Shown piece by piece: positions 35,731 to 46,715 of a stretch of 64,000 nucleotides of DNA. The stretch is from the NCBI GenBank assembly GCA_001465935.1, contig LNKV01000033.1, forward strand, positions 682,001 to 746,000. Reading direction: 5' to 3'. Under the pieces are notes generated by a model. That model saw nothing but the letters and a program-made list of their open reading frames with translations, did not search any database and was not told the origin of the DNA. Origin of the DNA: Clarireedia homoeocarpa. Taxonomy: Eukaryota; Ascomycota; Leotiomycetes; Helotiales; Rutstroemiaceae. Positions within the stretch are counted from its first letter, which is position 1, and each line of letters begins with the position of its first letter. The position numbers were made by a program, and so were the translations under genes.

Positions 35731-35839
35731 GAGTTGGGATTATTTAGGTTGTGGCTGATTTTGGGTTGGGTTCGTCATTGGAGTTGTTTTAGGGTTTGCT
35801 GGTGTTGTTTGGAGGGATGGGAAGGTTGGGGTGGGTATG

Positions 35840-35877
35840 CTGATGTGATGTGATGTGATGTGAGGTGAGGTGAGGTG
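35840..35877. repeat. GATGT/GAGGT pentanucleotide run
   Basis: Four TGATG units followed by three TGAGG units. Confidence 0.8.
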
Positions 35878-35927
35878 GAGTGCGGGGGTCAATCTGGGGG
35901 ATTGGAGATGCATTGATGAATACGTAG

Positions 35928-35959
35928 GTGGATGGATGGATGGATAGATGGATGGATAG
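35928..35959. repeat. GGAT tetranucleotide run
   Basis: About eight GGAT units with single changes to AGAT. Confidence 0.8.
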
Positions 35960-37890
35960 GTCGGAGTTGATTGTGGAGGGGTCAGATGATGTCCTGGGTG
36001 TTCAGTAGGGAAAGGAAGGAAGGGGAGAGGAGAAGTATGGGATATGGAGGGAGATCAGAGTGGGGACGAGGAAGGGTTTAGGATGGAAATGAGATGCAGA
36101 TGGACGTGGAGAGGCAAAGGGGCTTGGTATGAGAGAGTAGGATTTGACGTTCGTTGACTGAGCAGTTGGGTTTGGATCCAAGAGAGAAAACCCAACCACG
36201 TAGGTAAATGAGAAATATTTACTACTATTCTCATGATGAATTTTCGAGGGTACCAGTAGCCATCGCAGTATGATCCCTTCAACCAAGTACTTTAAATCTT
36301 TCCTAATGCCTCCACCGACCAATCTCCTGCTATCCAAAAGATGCCCAAACCGACCGCAATCCAGCAGGCCCCTCAACCCCCAGACCGCACACGCATACCA
36401 TATAACAAGCACCCAATAGCTCTCCCCATTCCACACCTCGACGATGGATCCGACTCACTAAAGCAATGCCATCTTCCTAGCATCGCAGTTGGGTAGCCAA
36501 AAAAAAAAAACCATTGAATGGAAACAAAGAAAAAAGACAGCAGAGCAGGGTAGTATAAATGTCCACAGCGAACACGCGGCTGCTATGCCAACAAGTCATT
36601 CTATGTGACTATTTTTTTAAAAGAAAAATTTCGGTCGGCTTCCCGGCAAGATGTCATGCATCGTGGTAGGAAAACCATCCAGCTCATCTCCGCATATGTT
36701 GTGGAGTATGTATATGTATGTATCTGTATTTGAAGCATGAGAGCTCAATATCCACTCCTGTATCCATGTTCACAGTGTCAACTCATCCTATCTCCATCCT
36801 CATCCTTTTGTTGAACTGCTTTTCTCTTTCATTTGTCTCGAGAGAGAGAGAAAAAAAGTACGCCACTTGTTGTACTGTTGAGACACATGCACTAACCCAG
36901 ACTAAGAGTTCAAGTGCTGTGCTGTAATACGACTGCACGAAATCGGGTTCGTGTTTGTTCAATAACCTTTGTTTCTTCTGATTCGCATCCAATTTTGGGG
37001 ATCAATGTGTTCTGTTTGATCCTTGATCCTCAATCTCTCTTGGATGATGGAATTTCTATGATGCGAAAAGGAGATCAGCTCCATAAGATCAGTGACACAG
37101 GAGAGCTGCGTTGTCAATCCAGCCTTGATTTAATCATACAATACAGTTAAGCCAGGAAAGCCAAAGGAAAAACAGCCTAAGAGCGACATCTACGACGTAT
37201 ATCCCGCATATCCCGCATTATTCCCCACCATATGGAGGATATAAATGATGTTGTATTATAGGTCAATTGTCTACTTCACTTAGTACGATGGCAGAAAGTG
37301 CATCTTTTGCTTTTCTCGACCCCAGAGTATGACACCATAGTTGATGCTGGGAGCATTTCTGTGGTAGATACTGAGTATACTTATGCATTATGCAGAGCAA
37401 AGTATGGTTTCACCATGAACTGGTGACAGTCTTTACCTGTACTAGAGTATGTACTGATGTATGTACTGTACATGTACGAAGAACATGTGAGAAAAGAAAA
37501 ATGATAGTAAATGAAGGGTCCCACATGCGTCGTGTCGTTGTTGTCGCTCATCACTATACATGTATGGAATACTCTTCGTACACATCGTTCGTCCTGTACA
37601 AAAACGAGGAGTTCAGCATCCGGTACAATGCAACCCAAATAAAAAGAGGGGTTTGTGAAACAGACTCAGAGGCGAAAAGCCCAAACTAGGCATTCTCTGT
37701 TGATCTAGAAGGTCTAGAATCATTGGATATCGGCCGCATTATTTCTGGTGTGAGTTAGACGCTGTCACTTTTTCAACTTTAGTCAAGTCAATAGGACCCT
37801 TGGGAAGGTCTGACACAGACACTCTACGAGGTACCTAGCCAATAGGAAGTACACATGTGCGAAGATCAGGCCCGATAATCACGAGTTTTG

Positions 37891-37938
37891 GGTCTGGTCT
37901 GGTTTGGTCTGGTTTGGTCTGGTTTCGTCTGGTTTGCG
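37891..37938. repeat. GGTCTGGTTT decanucleotide run
   Basis: Four to five units of GGTCTGGTTT with one T-to-C change. Confidence 0.8.
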
Positions 37939-38958
37939 TCTCTGCTTCAGCTAAACCACGATTGCCCTTGCTATGCCGGAAAGAATTTGGTTGCTCTGGT
38001 CGGTCAAAAGAGAATTGTGGGGGGGAAATGGGAAAAATCGATGGTGAGTGGACATTTCATCCTTTTTCCATCATCCGGATGAATCGCGGCCAGATGAAAA
38101 CCTGTCAATGATTGGCCGAACCCTGATTAACGACAATGCTAACCCCCACGGATCTGACTGAGGGGGGCCCGAGTGGTAAAGAGAAGAGGGGCGTAGTCGC
38201 AGTCGTGGAGAGCTGCCGTGTGGAACGTGGAATTCTGGATGGCCATCAGACTTTGATGCTTTTATACCCAGGTGCACTTTATGCTCCTTCTCTCGCACTT
38301 GACTTCGGTTCAGTGGAATGAAAATGAAGCTCGCGTTGGTCATGGAATAGGAGAATGGTCTGCGCCTACCATGCCATGCAACAATGCAGGCTGTGAGATT
38401 TTGATGTCCGATGTAATGTACCAAGGTAATGAATGCCATGGTATTGCTGCGATACATTACTCGTAGCTAGGCAGATATACTCAACGTCCATGCACGCCAC
38501 ACTCCAAATGGGAAGGACAGAAGAGAAAGAGGCCATTTGATAGTTACCGTGTACAACCGTTTATGTATGTGCCAGGATGACGATTGTGGCTGCAGATTCC
38601 CCATGTCGTGCCTGCATGTCTTGACTCTGTCGTTTGCTCATCTGGGTAACCCGAGAGCTTGTAGAGTGGACGAACGGGTGTATGAGGGTTGCAACCTTTT
38701 CGTGAGGAATGATCTCAATGTCTTCCTAAGTTCTTACGGAGCATGCTGAGTGGGTGAGCAATGAACAGAGACAGTATCGACCTCATATTGACAAGGAAGG
38801 GGATGGTAATCCATGGGAAACCAAGTGCGAAAATTGCCCCGTACGATACGAGTACAAGTGATGCATATGCAGTGGCGGCAAAATATGGACCCTGATGGAT
38901 CTCTGAGGGAGTGGAGGGTTTTTTTTTTGGGAAAAACTCATACAAAGTACTTTGTACT

Positions 38959-38998
38959 CTGTGTGTAACTGTGTGTAACTGTGTGTAACTGTGTGTTT
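38959..38998. repeat. Ten-base repeat GTGTGTAACT
   Basis: Three perfect ten-base units plus a partial fourth. Confidence 0.85.
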
Positions 38999-39951
38999 GT
39001 ACGTCGTAAAGCATGAAGCCTTAGCTTTTGGTGAGTTGATGACACGGCCGGGGGTTACGAAGCGCTCTACTTTGGCCAGCCTGTATGAGGCCCCGAGGCT
39101 GAGTGGGCCTTGGGAACTCAGGCCGAGCTGTACTTTGTCGACTGCACGAGGAGAGAGAGGGAAGAAGCATAAGTGGGAGGGCCGTAAGGGCATAAAGGAA
39201 AGGGCAGCGTGAAGGAATTCATTCCGTGGGCAACACTGATCTCGAGATAGGAGGCATGATAGGCTATGGGGGAGTCTTCTTTCTCTCTTTGGCCCTTCTG
39301 CCCTTCTGCCCTTCTCAACCGAATACATTTTGGATGATGATACTGGGGGATTTGTGGAGAATCCCTTTTTCGAGTGGAGCACGCAAGGAGCAAGGGAGCA
39401 AGGAGCAAGGGGGCGAGATGATCGGTGGAAGCTTGGTTGTTGGGTGGGGAGGAAAATCCTGATATTTTGGTGTGGAGTGGAGAGTGTTAAAACCCATATA
39501 AAGCGCGGCACTGCTCTGATCCCGTTCCTAAGGAGAAGAGAGAAGAAGGTGGATATAAAGGACAGGCCGACAAAGGCCCAAGATCCAACTTTCTTATTCA
39601 GAGATAGAGATAGGCCCGGCCGGCGGTACGAGACATTCTAGAATTGGGGTCTATGGATTTTCTTACACCGGCACGATCCAATAGGAAGTCCACCAGCCCA
39701 ACACACGGTGCAAAAAATGGATTGTTTCGGTGGATCGCAAAGTTGCTTTGGATACGAAGTACCGAAGTACGTAATCAACCACCGAGAGTTGCAGGATGAA
39801 AGGATATTATGAAAGACGAGTGACTGTACAAAGGACGGACAAACAAAGTATGACTGGGTGTCTCTCGATTGGGACATGATGCAATTTGGATAGGCGTTGA
39901 TATAATATGATATAATAAGCTCAATGTCGACTTGGTAATTGTGTGATTACT

Positions 39952-40002
39952 TGGCTGTATGGTTGTATAGTTGTATGGTTGTATGGTTGTATGGTTGTAT
40001 GT
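39952..40002. repeat. GTATGGTT octanucleotide run
   Basis: About six units of TTGTATGG with one G-to-A change. Confidence 0.85.
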
Positions 40003-40040
40003 TATACGTAAGACTGGGATTCCACCTATGTATATATCTA

Positions 40041-40074
40041 TGCATGTATGTATGTATGTATGCATGTATGTATG
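40041..40074. repeat. ATGT/ATGC tetranucleotide run
   Basis: About eight four-base units, mostly GTAT with two GCAT variants. Confidence 0.85.
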
Positions 40075-40629
40075 ACCACGAGAGCTGTGAAGAGTTTGCC
40101 CTTTACTTTTCTCTGGCCCCCAGATTCATCATCGTCTTATGCATTACCCACGCACGCATGCACTTGCTTTAATTATGCTATCATCCGAGTGATCTCTGAC
40201 TCTATGCTCTGGTCGGCTCTGCTCTTTTTCTCCGTTGCCTGCACCTTGTACCCTCATTTATCTGCCAAATCACGGCATCCGGCATGGAGCATTTGCCCAC
40301 ACCAAAGATAGTGTCAAGTCATCAAGTCGTCAAGTCGTCAACAGCTCCTCTCGAGTCTCACAACTGCTGTTCCTCAACACCACAAACGGTTCTTCCGGAA
40401 GCTAGAACAACCAAACAATTTTAGCCTTGGCTGCTGTAGCATCACACCACGCCATCCATTCCACCTTGGCGGTCAAGAAACCACTCTCCCTTCCTCCTCC
40501 TATCTTGTTGGAAAAGCCGCAGCTCGACCAAGGACGAAGGATATCCATCCGTATCACGGACCCTGATAGCTAGTTCAGCAAAAACCCCCAAGCAAACAAA
40601 GCAAGACAGACGAAACAAAAACGTTTGTG

Positions 40630-40671
40630 CGTACATACTTCGTACATACCTCGTACATACCTCGTACATAT
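40630..40671. repeat. Eleven-base repeat CGTACATACCT
   Basis: Three to four units; the first has TT in place of CC. Confidence 0.8.
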
Positions 40672-40955
40672 CGACACACATTTGGACACCTGGATAGTGC
40701 AACACTACTCCCTGCGTAGACGACAAGCTTTATGATAAAGTCAATCAAGAACATCCTCCTCTCCATTATCTGGATACTAATTCCTAATTCCCAAACACAC
40801 AATCCTAAACACTTTGATATCTGGATACCTGGCTGGCTACCCCCCTCCCCCCCATACAACACGTCGAGCCATCACCGATTACATAGCTACATCATACCAG
40901 ACCAGACGGGATAGCCTCGCATGCTATCGTTAGAGAAAGATTGCAAGAGAAAAGA

Positions 40956-41011
40956 GTCGAACAGTCGAACAGTCGAACAGTCGAACAGTCGAACAGTCGA
41001 ACAGTCGAACA
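40956..41011. repeat. Seven perfect 8-base repeats GTCGAACA
   Basis: Seven exact copies of GTCGAACA (56 bases), followed by GTCGGCA and GTCGACA variants to about 41027. TCGA is self-complementary, so the array has many small palindromic cores. Confidence 0.92.
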
Positions 41012-41853
41012 GTCGGCAGTCGACAGTCAACATCTTCGGATTCATTCCCTCGAACATCCATCTGCACGGATATCTTTCATTTTCCGCCTGTCAACCCGTC
41101 CAAATCCAATCTGCCAAACCATTACACATCTTACACACAATCCACGACTAACTACCCCTCGAAAAGCTTCCGTTCTATACATACCAAGTACAATCAAACT
41201 ATTCGGCCTTTGTCTCAGGTTGATCGACAAGAGATCTATCCAACCAACAATTCCTCCCAGGGTCCCAGACTAACGCCATACCAACATCTCAATTGGCCGC
41301 AGCAGCACCAGCGTTAATCGATCTACTCTGCACCGAGGAAGGAATACGCATACGCGTACGCATACAAGAAGCACGAATCTCTCTTGCCATAAGCCTCGTT
41401 CTTGCTTGCCCTACCGACCGTATCCTTGGCCTCCTGCAACTTCAAGGTTCTTGCCGCTTCGTTCCATCGTCACTTCTTCCAGCCGAATTTGATAAATCAT
41501 ATCGATTCCCCCAGGTTTTCGTAAAAACTCCTCCTTTTTGTGTCCGCCATTTTCTGAGATCCATTATCCATACAAAGTACTGAGGCATCATCCTCTTGCA
41601 TTACTCGTTTCTCTCACATCCCATCCCACACACAAATCTGACATCCCACTCTGCACTCCGGTTTCGCCGATAATTCTCCAGGTGAAGAGTCATTTCTTAT
41701 CAGGAGCTACTCGGTACACACACACACAGAGTTAGATTAAAGATTACGACTAAGCCCAATTTCTATTCTTCTTCTCCAATCAAGACATTTGATAGATAAT
41801 GATTCAATTGCCTGGTTACCCCGAGCATAATTGATTATCTATCATATCATATC

Positions 41854-41875
41854 ACTGCACTGCACTGCACTGCAC
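41854..41875. repeat. CACTG pentanucleotide run
   Basis: Four CACTG units about 240 bases before the Ecl1-type start codon. Confidence 0.8.
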
Positions 41876-42116
41876 CTCACCTCAAAGGTTCACCGCACAC
41901 ACATCCACCAGCCTCAGTGATTGATTACCCCGAGGAGGCATTCACAAGACCGGCACCTTGTCCTATTTCAAGGGTCCTATATTTCGTGGACACGACTCGT
42001 ATACATATTTTCCACGCCCATTCCATCGAACCTGAGAATTAAATATATATTTCACCATCCCCTACAATTCGCGTCCTGGAAGATTCTTTCTTCCCAATAC
42101 ATCATCACCCGCCGAA

Positions 42117-43286
42117 ATGGCTCAATCTTCTCGCCCTTCCGCCTCCCGCACACAATCTAGCAATGCACCCCCTTCTCCACGAAACAGCTCAGAGAAGACT
42201 GAGAAGAAACCCAACCACCATGTTCGACGAAAGTCGGGAAAGGATTACCCTGTAGCTGAGAGGAAGAGACCGGCCATCCTACCCAGGAGAAACACTCCGC
42301 AACACACTCCAAGAGTCGGAGCAGTATCAAACCCCAAGAGTAAAGAAAGGGAAAGATGCGACGTGGAAAAGGACAATGGCGAGAGCTTCCCACAATTCTG
42401 GTATGTACATCTGTCAGATGATCCTCCTTCCTGGGATACCAGAATGTGGGGTGCATATTCGTGGCTGAATGAGACTGACGAGGATAAAACAGCATGACAT
42501 GCGAGAAGCAATTCATACCTGCAAACAACACCTTTCTTTACTGTTCCGATGAGTAAGAATTGTCTCCCCAACTTTGGGTTGTACAATAGATTTGCTAACA
42601 TCCATCACAGATGCCGTCTTCACGACCAGGCTCCTACATATTCTTCCCGGTCAAGCTCATACGCAGTGACTCCAAACTCGCCGCCATTGACACCATACAC
42701 CCGTGCCTCATCCTCACTTCCTCCTGTACTCTTCTCAAGAGAAGAACCTCGAGACATTGTACCACGTCTGTCGCCTACCCAATCGAGACCACGATCATAC
42801 TTTAACTCTTCACCATACCCCACCGACTTCTCCATTCCCTACCAAGCGCCGCCTGCATCCCTACCCAACGGCAATATCTATTCTTCTGGAAGCGATACAC
42901 AAACCTCACACTCTTCGACAGCTTTAGCAAGCTTGAGAGAGCTGGCCACGGCTTTACCGCGAACCCACCCAGCACACGAACCCGAGTCACCAACTAGTCC
43001 CATTTCCCGGACGTCATCACATGTCTGGAACTATATTCCATTCGCAAGCAAAACCGCCACACCTACACCAGTCGCTACTCCCGGAAACTCATATACCAAC
43101 GGCAGTACAAACTATTCCGCTCGTCGAAGTCGAGAAGACTTGTACTCTGTCGGAGGTGGCCAGCCGTACATCAACACCGGTGGTATGGGTATGGATCGTC
43201 CTTTGCCTCCCAGGAGCGGACCTGGTGTATACGGCCATCGACCTAGAAGTATCGACTTAGTCACACCATACTCCGTCGGTATATGA
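42117..43286 (+). CDS. Ecl1-type (life-span regulatory factor) zinc-finger protein
   Basis: Three exons (42117-42400, 42493-42552, 42611-43286) give 339 residues. The short middle exon (60 nt) completes the family finger: FCMTCEKQF...NNTFLYCSDECRLHD, with Cys95, Cys98, Cys112 and Cys116. This CX2C...CX3C pattern is that of the fungal Ecl1/life-span regulatory factor family; the small yeast relatives extend chronological life span and respond to nutrient limitation. Around the finger the protein is long, basic at the N-terminus (VRRKSGKDYPVAERKRP) and Ser/Pro/Thr rich after it, with no other domain. A C-terminal RPRSIDLVTPYSVG may be a short conserved motif. The start context (CCGAAATGGCT) is good. 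It is preceded by an 8 kb gene-free block, suggesting complex transcriptional or leader-based control, which is inference. Confidence 0.88.
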
Positions 43287-43338
43287 TGGGACTCAATCCA
43301 AGAAGGAAAACCCACGAAACCAGAAAAAAAAACTCCAC

Positions 43339-43362
43339 AAAAAAAAAAAAAAAAAAAAAAAA
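43339..43362. repeat. Poly-A run of 24
   Basis: 24 consecutive A, 53 bases after the Ecl1-type stop codon. Confidence 0.9.
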
Positions 43363-43558
43363 CTTTGTGTTTTTAGACTACTTTTCTCATAGATAATCTT
43401 TGTGCATAGCATAGCGTCGCATTTAGGGGAGGTTTTTACAGGCACAGCGAAGTATGCAGATACTGGCGGAAATTGAGCGATCAAAGAATCAGCTCAGCTC
43501 AGACATTTGACGATAAAGACATCATCATAGATATGATAGATGCAGATATGGATACGGA

Positions 43559-43617
43559 CATGGGCATGGGCATGGGCATGGGCATTGGTATGGGCATTGG
43601 TATGGGTATGGGTATGG
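43559..43617. repeat. ATGGGC/ATGGGT hexanucleotide run
   Basis: About nine hexamer units, degenerate (ATGGGC, ATTGGT, ATGGGT). Confidence 0.85.
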
Positions 43618-44306
43618 ATACGGTACATGAGGATGCAAATATTGCTCCAAATACTAGGCGGTCGGCAGTTACTACTCACAAACAAAAATTTATGAAAATA
43701 TTTCAAAGCAAATGAAAGTACCTCTGAATTGTGCACATTGAGATACTATGAATTCTCCGGTCTGACACATGCATATTCTCCCTTCCCTTTTTGTGTGACC
43801 GCCGCCCGGCTTATCTTGAAACGATAAGAGAAGGGAAAAAAAAATTTTTGAATCAAACCCTTCAATTACATCATGTACCCACATCTGCAACCCACGTGCA
43901 TTTACGATAGGCATTACCCGATAATCTAACCGGCCAGACATGAGCCGATGAAAGTTGACTCCACTACTCGTCTACAAAAAGACCGTCTCGAACTTTTTTT
44001 CTCTCTCCGACAAAGGTCGAGATCGAAACGGTATCGGGCCACAGCATCCACTTGTGTTGAGCAAGATTATCCCACTTATTTGCATGTGCGTTTTTCACTT
44101 GGTCTGGTTCGCCGAAGCGGGACGGGCATAAACTTACTTGCATATATATGGAATGATACTGTATCGTTGCCCGTACGGATGATACTATATTAGACTAGAT
44201 CATTCCACTAAGTTAGGTCTGTCTGGAAAGACCACATGCAAGTTTGACGACGCGGGGCGTTTTCTACCTACGGAGTATAGTATACACGACCGGTAGGGTG
44301 GAGAAG

Positions 44307-45518
44307 ATGGATGGCGTTGAGATGCACGAGTTTACGACAAATGATGGGTGCACGGTTCGGTATATCGATACGGATCCGAAGGGCGAGGAGGGGAAACCGT
44401 GTCTGGTTCTTGTAAGTGACGTGATGTGGATACTCCGGCTGTGCGGTTCTCAATCCTGCATAGCATGATATATCTCCGGATACACTATTCCCCTTATTGT
44501 TGCAGCCGTTTCCCTCCGCCTCCACTATCCAAACCCCCCGCAATGACCTCCGGCTAACCCATACCCCCTCCCCCAGCTCCACGGCTTCACCGGCTCCTCC
44601 CTCGTCTTCCGCAAAAACATCCCCCTCCTAACCCCTACCCACCGCATCCTCGCTCCCGACCTCCGCGGCCACGGCTCCTCCAGCAAAACCCCTCACGGCT
44701 ACCACGTGAGCCGCCTCGCCGCTGACCTCCACGAACTTCTATCCCATCTCTCTCTCCTCCCTTCCTCCCCTAACCAGCCCAAGATCCGCGCCCTCGGCGC
44801 CTCCCTCGGCGCCTCCATCCTCTGGTCCTACACCGAACTCTTCACCTCTGCCCCCTTCTCCCACCTCCTCTTCATCGACCAGTCCCCTCTCCAGAACACC
44901 TCTCTCGACGGCTGGGATGCCCGCTTCTGTAACCGCGGGATGAATAACCCGTGGGCAATTGCGTCGCTGCAAAAGACGCTTGAGTTGGCGCCTGAGCAGG
45001 CGCATCGCGGGACGATTGCGGCGTGCTTGGGGTATCGGTTTGCGCCTTTGGGGAAAAAAGGGAAAGGAGAGATTGGCGGGTTAGGGGAGGGAGAGCAGGA
45101 GGGGAAGAGAGAAGGCGGGGATGTATGGGTTGAGGATGAAAAGTTCTTTTTGGGAGAGGCGATGAAGGGAGATCCGAGGTGGTTGGGGAAGTTGATGGAG
45201 GAGCATACAGTGGAGGATTGGAGGGATGTGGTGAGGTGGGGTTTAGGCGCGGAGAGGAGTAATGCGAAGGTTTTGGTGGTGGCAAGTAGTAGGAGTGGGT
45301 GTTTTCCGGCGGAGGGGCCGTTGGCGGTGGTGGATTTGGTTAACGGCGAGGGTGAAGGAGGGGGGGTGGTGACGAAGGGGGAGGAGGAGGAGGAGAAGAA
45401 GAAGAAGAAAAAGTTGGCGAGGGGAGTGGTGGTCGATTGGGGTGGTCATTGGTGTTATTGGGAAGATGAGAAAAAGTTCAATGACTTGGCTTTGGACTTT
45501 TTGCAGGAAGAAGACTGA
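44307..45518 (+). CDS. Alpha/beta-hydrolase fold protein
   Basis: Two exons (44307-44411, 44577-45518) give 348 residues. The 165-nt intron is longer than most here but joins LVL to LHGFTGSS, the oxyanion-hole HG motif, in phase 0. The fold continues with LAPDLRGHGSSSKT and the nucleophile elbow LGASLGAS, with Ser111 in GXSXG; the late GGHWCYWED supplies the likely catalytic His. The substrate cannot be told; relatives range from esterases and lipases to epoxide hydrolases. A long Gly/Glu/Lys-rich insertion (about residues 168-190 and again EEEEEKKKKKK) is unusual. The coding strand is strongly C-rich up to about 44930 and strongly G-rich afterwards. No signal peptide. Confidence 0.85.
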
Positions 45519-45710
45519 TAAGTGAAATGTGAATAAATAAATAAATAAACGTGCACATCAAGGAAGAGAAGAAAAAAAAACAGTGCTCGAGTTGAATGAA
45601 GTCTGCTTAGAATTTAACAAGAATCCGAATTCCAGGACTTGTGAGCCAAAAATTCTCTACATATCTACACTACCTCTCCTACTGTAACCCCGCGTTATGC
45701 TCAATCACAA

Positions 45711-45752
45711 ACCAACCAACCAACCAACCAACCAACCAACCAACCAACCAAC
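45711..45752. repeat. CCAA tetranucleotide microsatellite
   Basis: Ten perfect CCAA units; the complement of the TTGG run at 35708-35730. Confidence 0.9.
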
Positions 45753-45978
45753 GCACATCAAAGTCCTAACTTACTAAATACAAGTACAAGCACAAGCACA
45801 AGTCGACTAACTAACTGACTACTCTTCTAACTTAGAATAGAGAACATCCACCCCATCCATCCCAGGCACGGCACAGCGTGACATAACATAATATAACATA
45901 ACATAACTCAAAGAGTAAATAAATCATCGTTCCCAGAACCAACTTAACTTAACCTAACTATTCTTTTTCACGCTCTGC

Positions 45979-46005
45979 ACTCACTCACTCACTCACTCAC
46001 TCACT
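45979..46005. repeat. CACT tetranucleotide microsatellite
   Basis: Six to seven CACT units. Confidence 0.88.
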
Positions 46006-46068
46006 GCATTGCGCTATAACTAGTTAATTGATTGATTGATTTGCCACTTCTACTCACAGTCATAGTCA

Positions 46069-46156
46069 CAGTTGTAGTTGTAGTTGTAGTTGTAGTTGTA
46101 GTTGGAGGTAGATGATTATTTCTCTTTCTATTGTTATTGTTATTGTTATTGTTATT
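46069..46156. repeat. GTAGTT run followed by TTATTG run
   Basis: Six GTAGTT units (46069-46104) and, after 25 bases, four to five TTATTG units (46130-46156). Confidence 0.85.
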
Positions 46157-46291
46157 CATGACTTATATAGATAGTATAGATGAAGATCGGGTTTGAGTGG
46201 TGAAGGGGGGGATTTGGAGGAAAGGAGGGAGGGAGGAAGAGGGAAGAGGGAAGAGGGAAGGGAGGAAGAGGATGGATAACTTAGATACGGT

Positions 46292-46316
46292 GGATGGATG
46301 GATGGATGGATGGATG
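46292..46316. repeat. GGAT tetranucleotide microsatellite
   Basis: Six GGAT units. Confidence 0.85.
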
Positions 46317-46715
46317 CATTTTACGCGCGTAAGTCATATATTCATTCATTCTATATAAGAATCCGTATTCTGATCATAATACTGCAATTTTCCTTTCTTG
46401 TACCATTTTTTTATTCGTGTAAATGGACTGCACCGCATCACGTATATATGCTGGTCGTGCCGTCGTGACTCTTGTGGGAACGTGACATATTCGACCTGAG
46501 CGGATTTCTCACCCATCTGCCGGGTACCGCCTCGGTAGCGGCGATGCTGTCATTTTGGATAGTTCCATCTCATCTAAGGTCCCAATATTTATATCTAACC
46601 AGCTATCTTTACCCAAAGAATTCAACATCCCCAACCCCGCTCTTCATAATCTTCTGTCACAGTGTGCACTTTGCCTCAAATGCCTAAAACCAACCAATCA
46701 ACCACTCAAACTCCC

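Larger units (their letters stand above)
34044..42116. other. 8 kb gene-free, repeat-rich block
   Basis: The first few hundred bases are the 3' end of the flippase gene; the right end leads into the Ecl1-type gene. No stretch forms a believable coding series: the longest frames (36002-36436 minus, 38783-39511 minus) are low complexity and without domains. At least a dozen unrelated short tandem repeats are scattered through it (see separate entries and 34900-34922, 35000-35020, 35340-35363, 39299-39318, 40314-40341). I find no tRNA or transposon signature. The right third is pyrimidine/CA-rich on the plus strand, consistent with a long promoter or 5' leader. Confidence 0.6.
43287..44306. other. 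Gene-free stretch
   Basis: About 1 kb between the Ecl1-type gene and the hydrolase. It begins with a 24-base A run (43339-43362) just after the coding end and contains the hexamer repeat at 43559-43617. An 80-codon frame over that repeat reads Met-Gly-Met-Gly and is not supported as a gene. Confidence 0.55.
45519..46715. other. Gene-free stretch dense in short tandem repeats
   Basis: About 1.2 kb between two convergent genes. Repeats: AAAT (45531-45550), CCAA (45711-45752), CACT (45979-46005), GTAGTT (46069-46104), TTATTG (46130-46156), GAGGGAA (46236-46260), GGAT (46292-46316). No coding frame is supported. Confidence 0.7.

Noticed and set aside
36002..36436. 144-codon minus-strand open frame
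   Set aside because: No domain, no splice context, and its second half reads Ser/Pro-rich from purine-rich intergenic DNA on the other strand.
39090..39130. Imperfect inverted repeat around GAGGCTGAGT / ACTCAGGCC
   Set aside because: Short stem with a mismatch in an otherwise ordinary region; not distinct from chance hairpins.
38783..39511. 242-codon minus-strand open frame in the 8 kb gene-free block
   Set aside because: The translation is low complexity (Ser/Pro/His rich), passes through a ten-base satellite, has no domain and no conserved-looking block.
43473..43715. Frame encoding Met-Gly repeats
   Set aside because: Generated by the ATGGGC hexamer run; no conserved part before or after.
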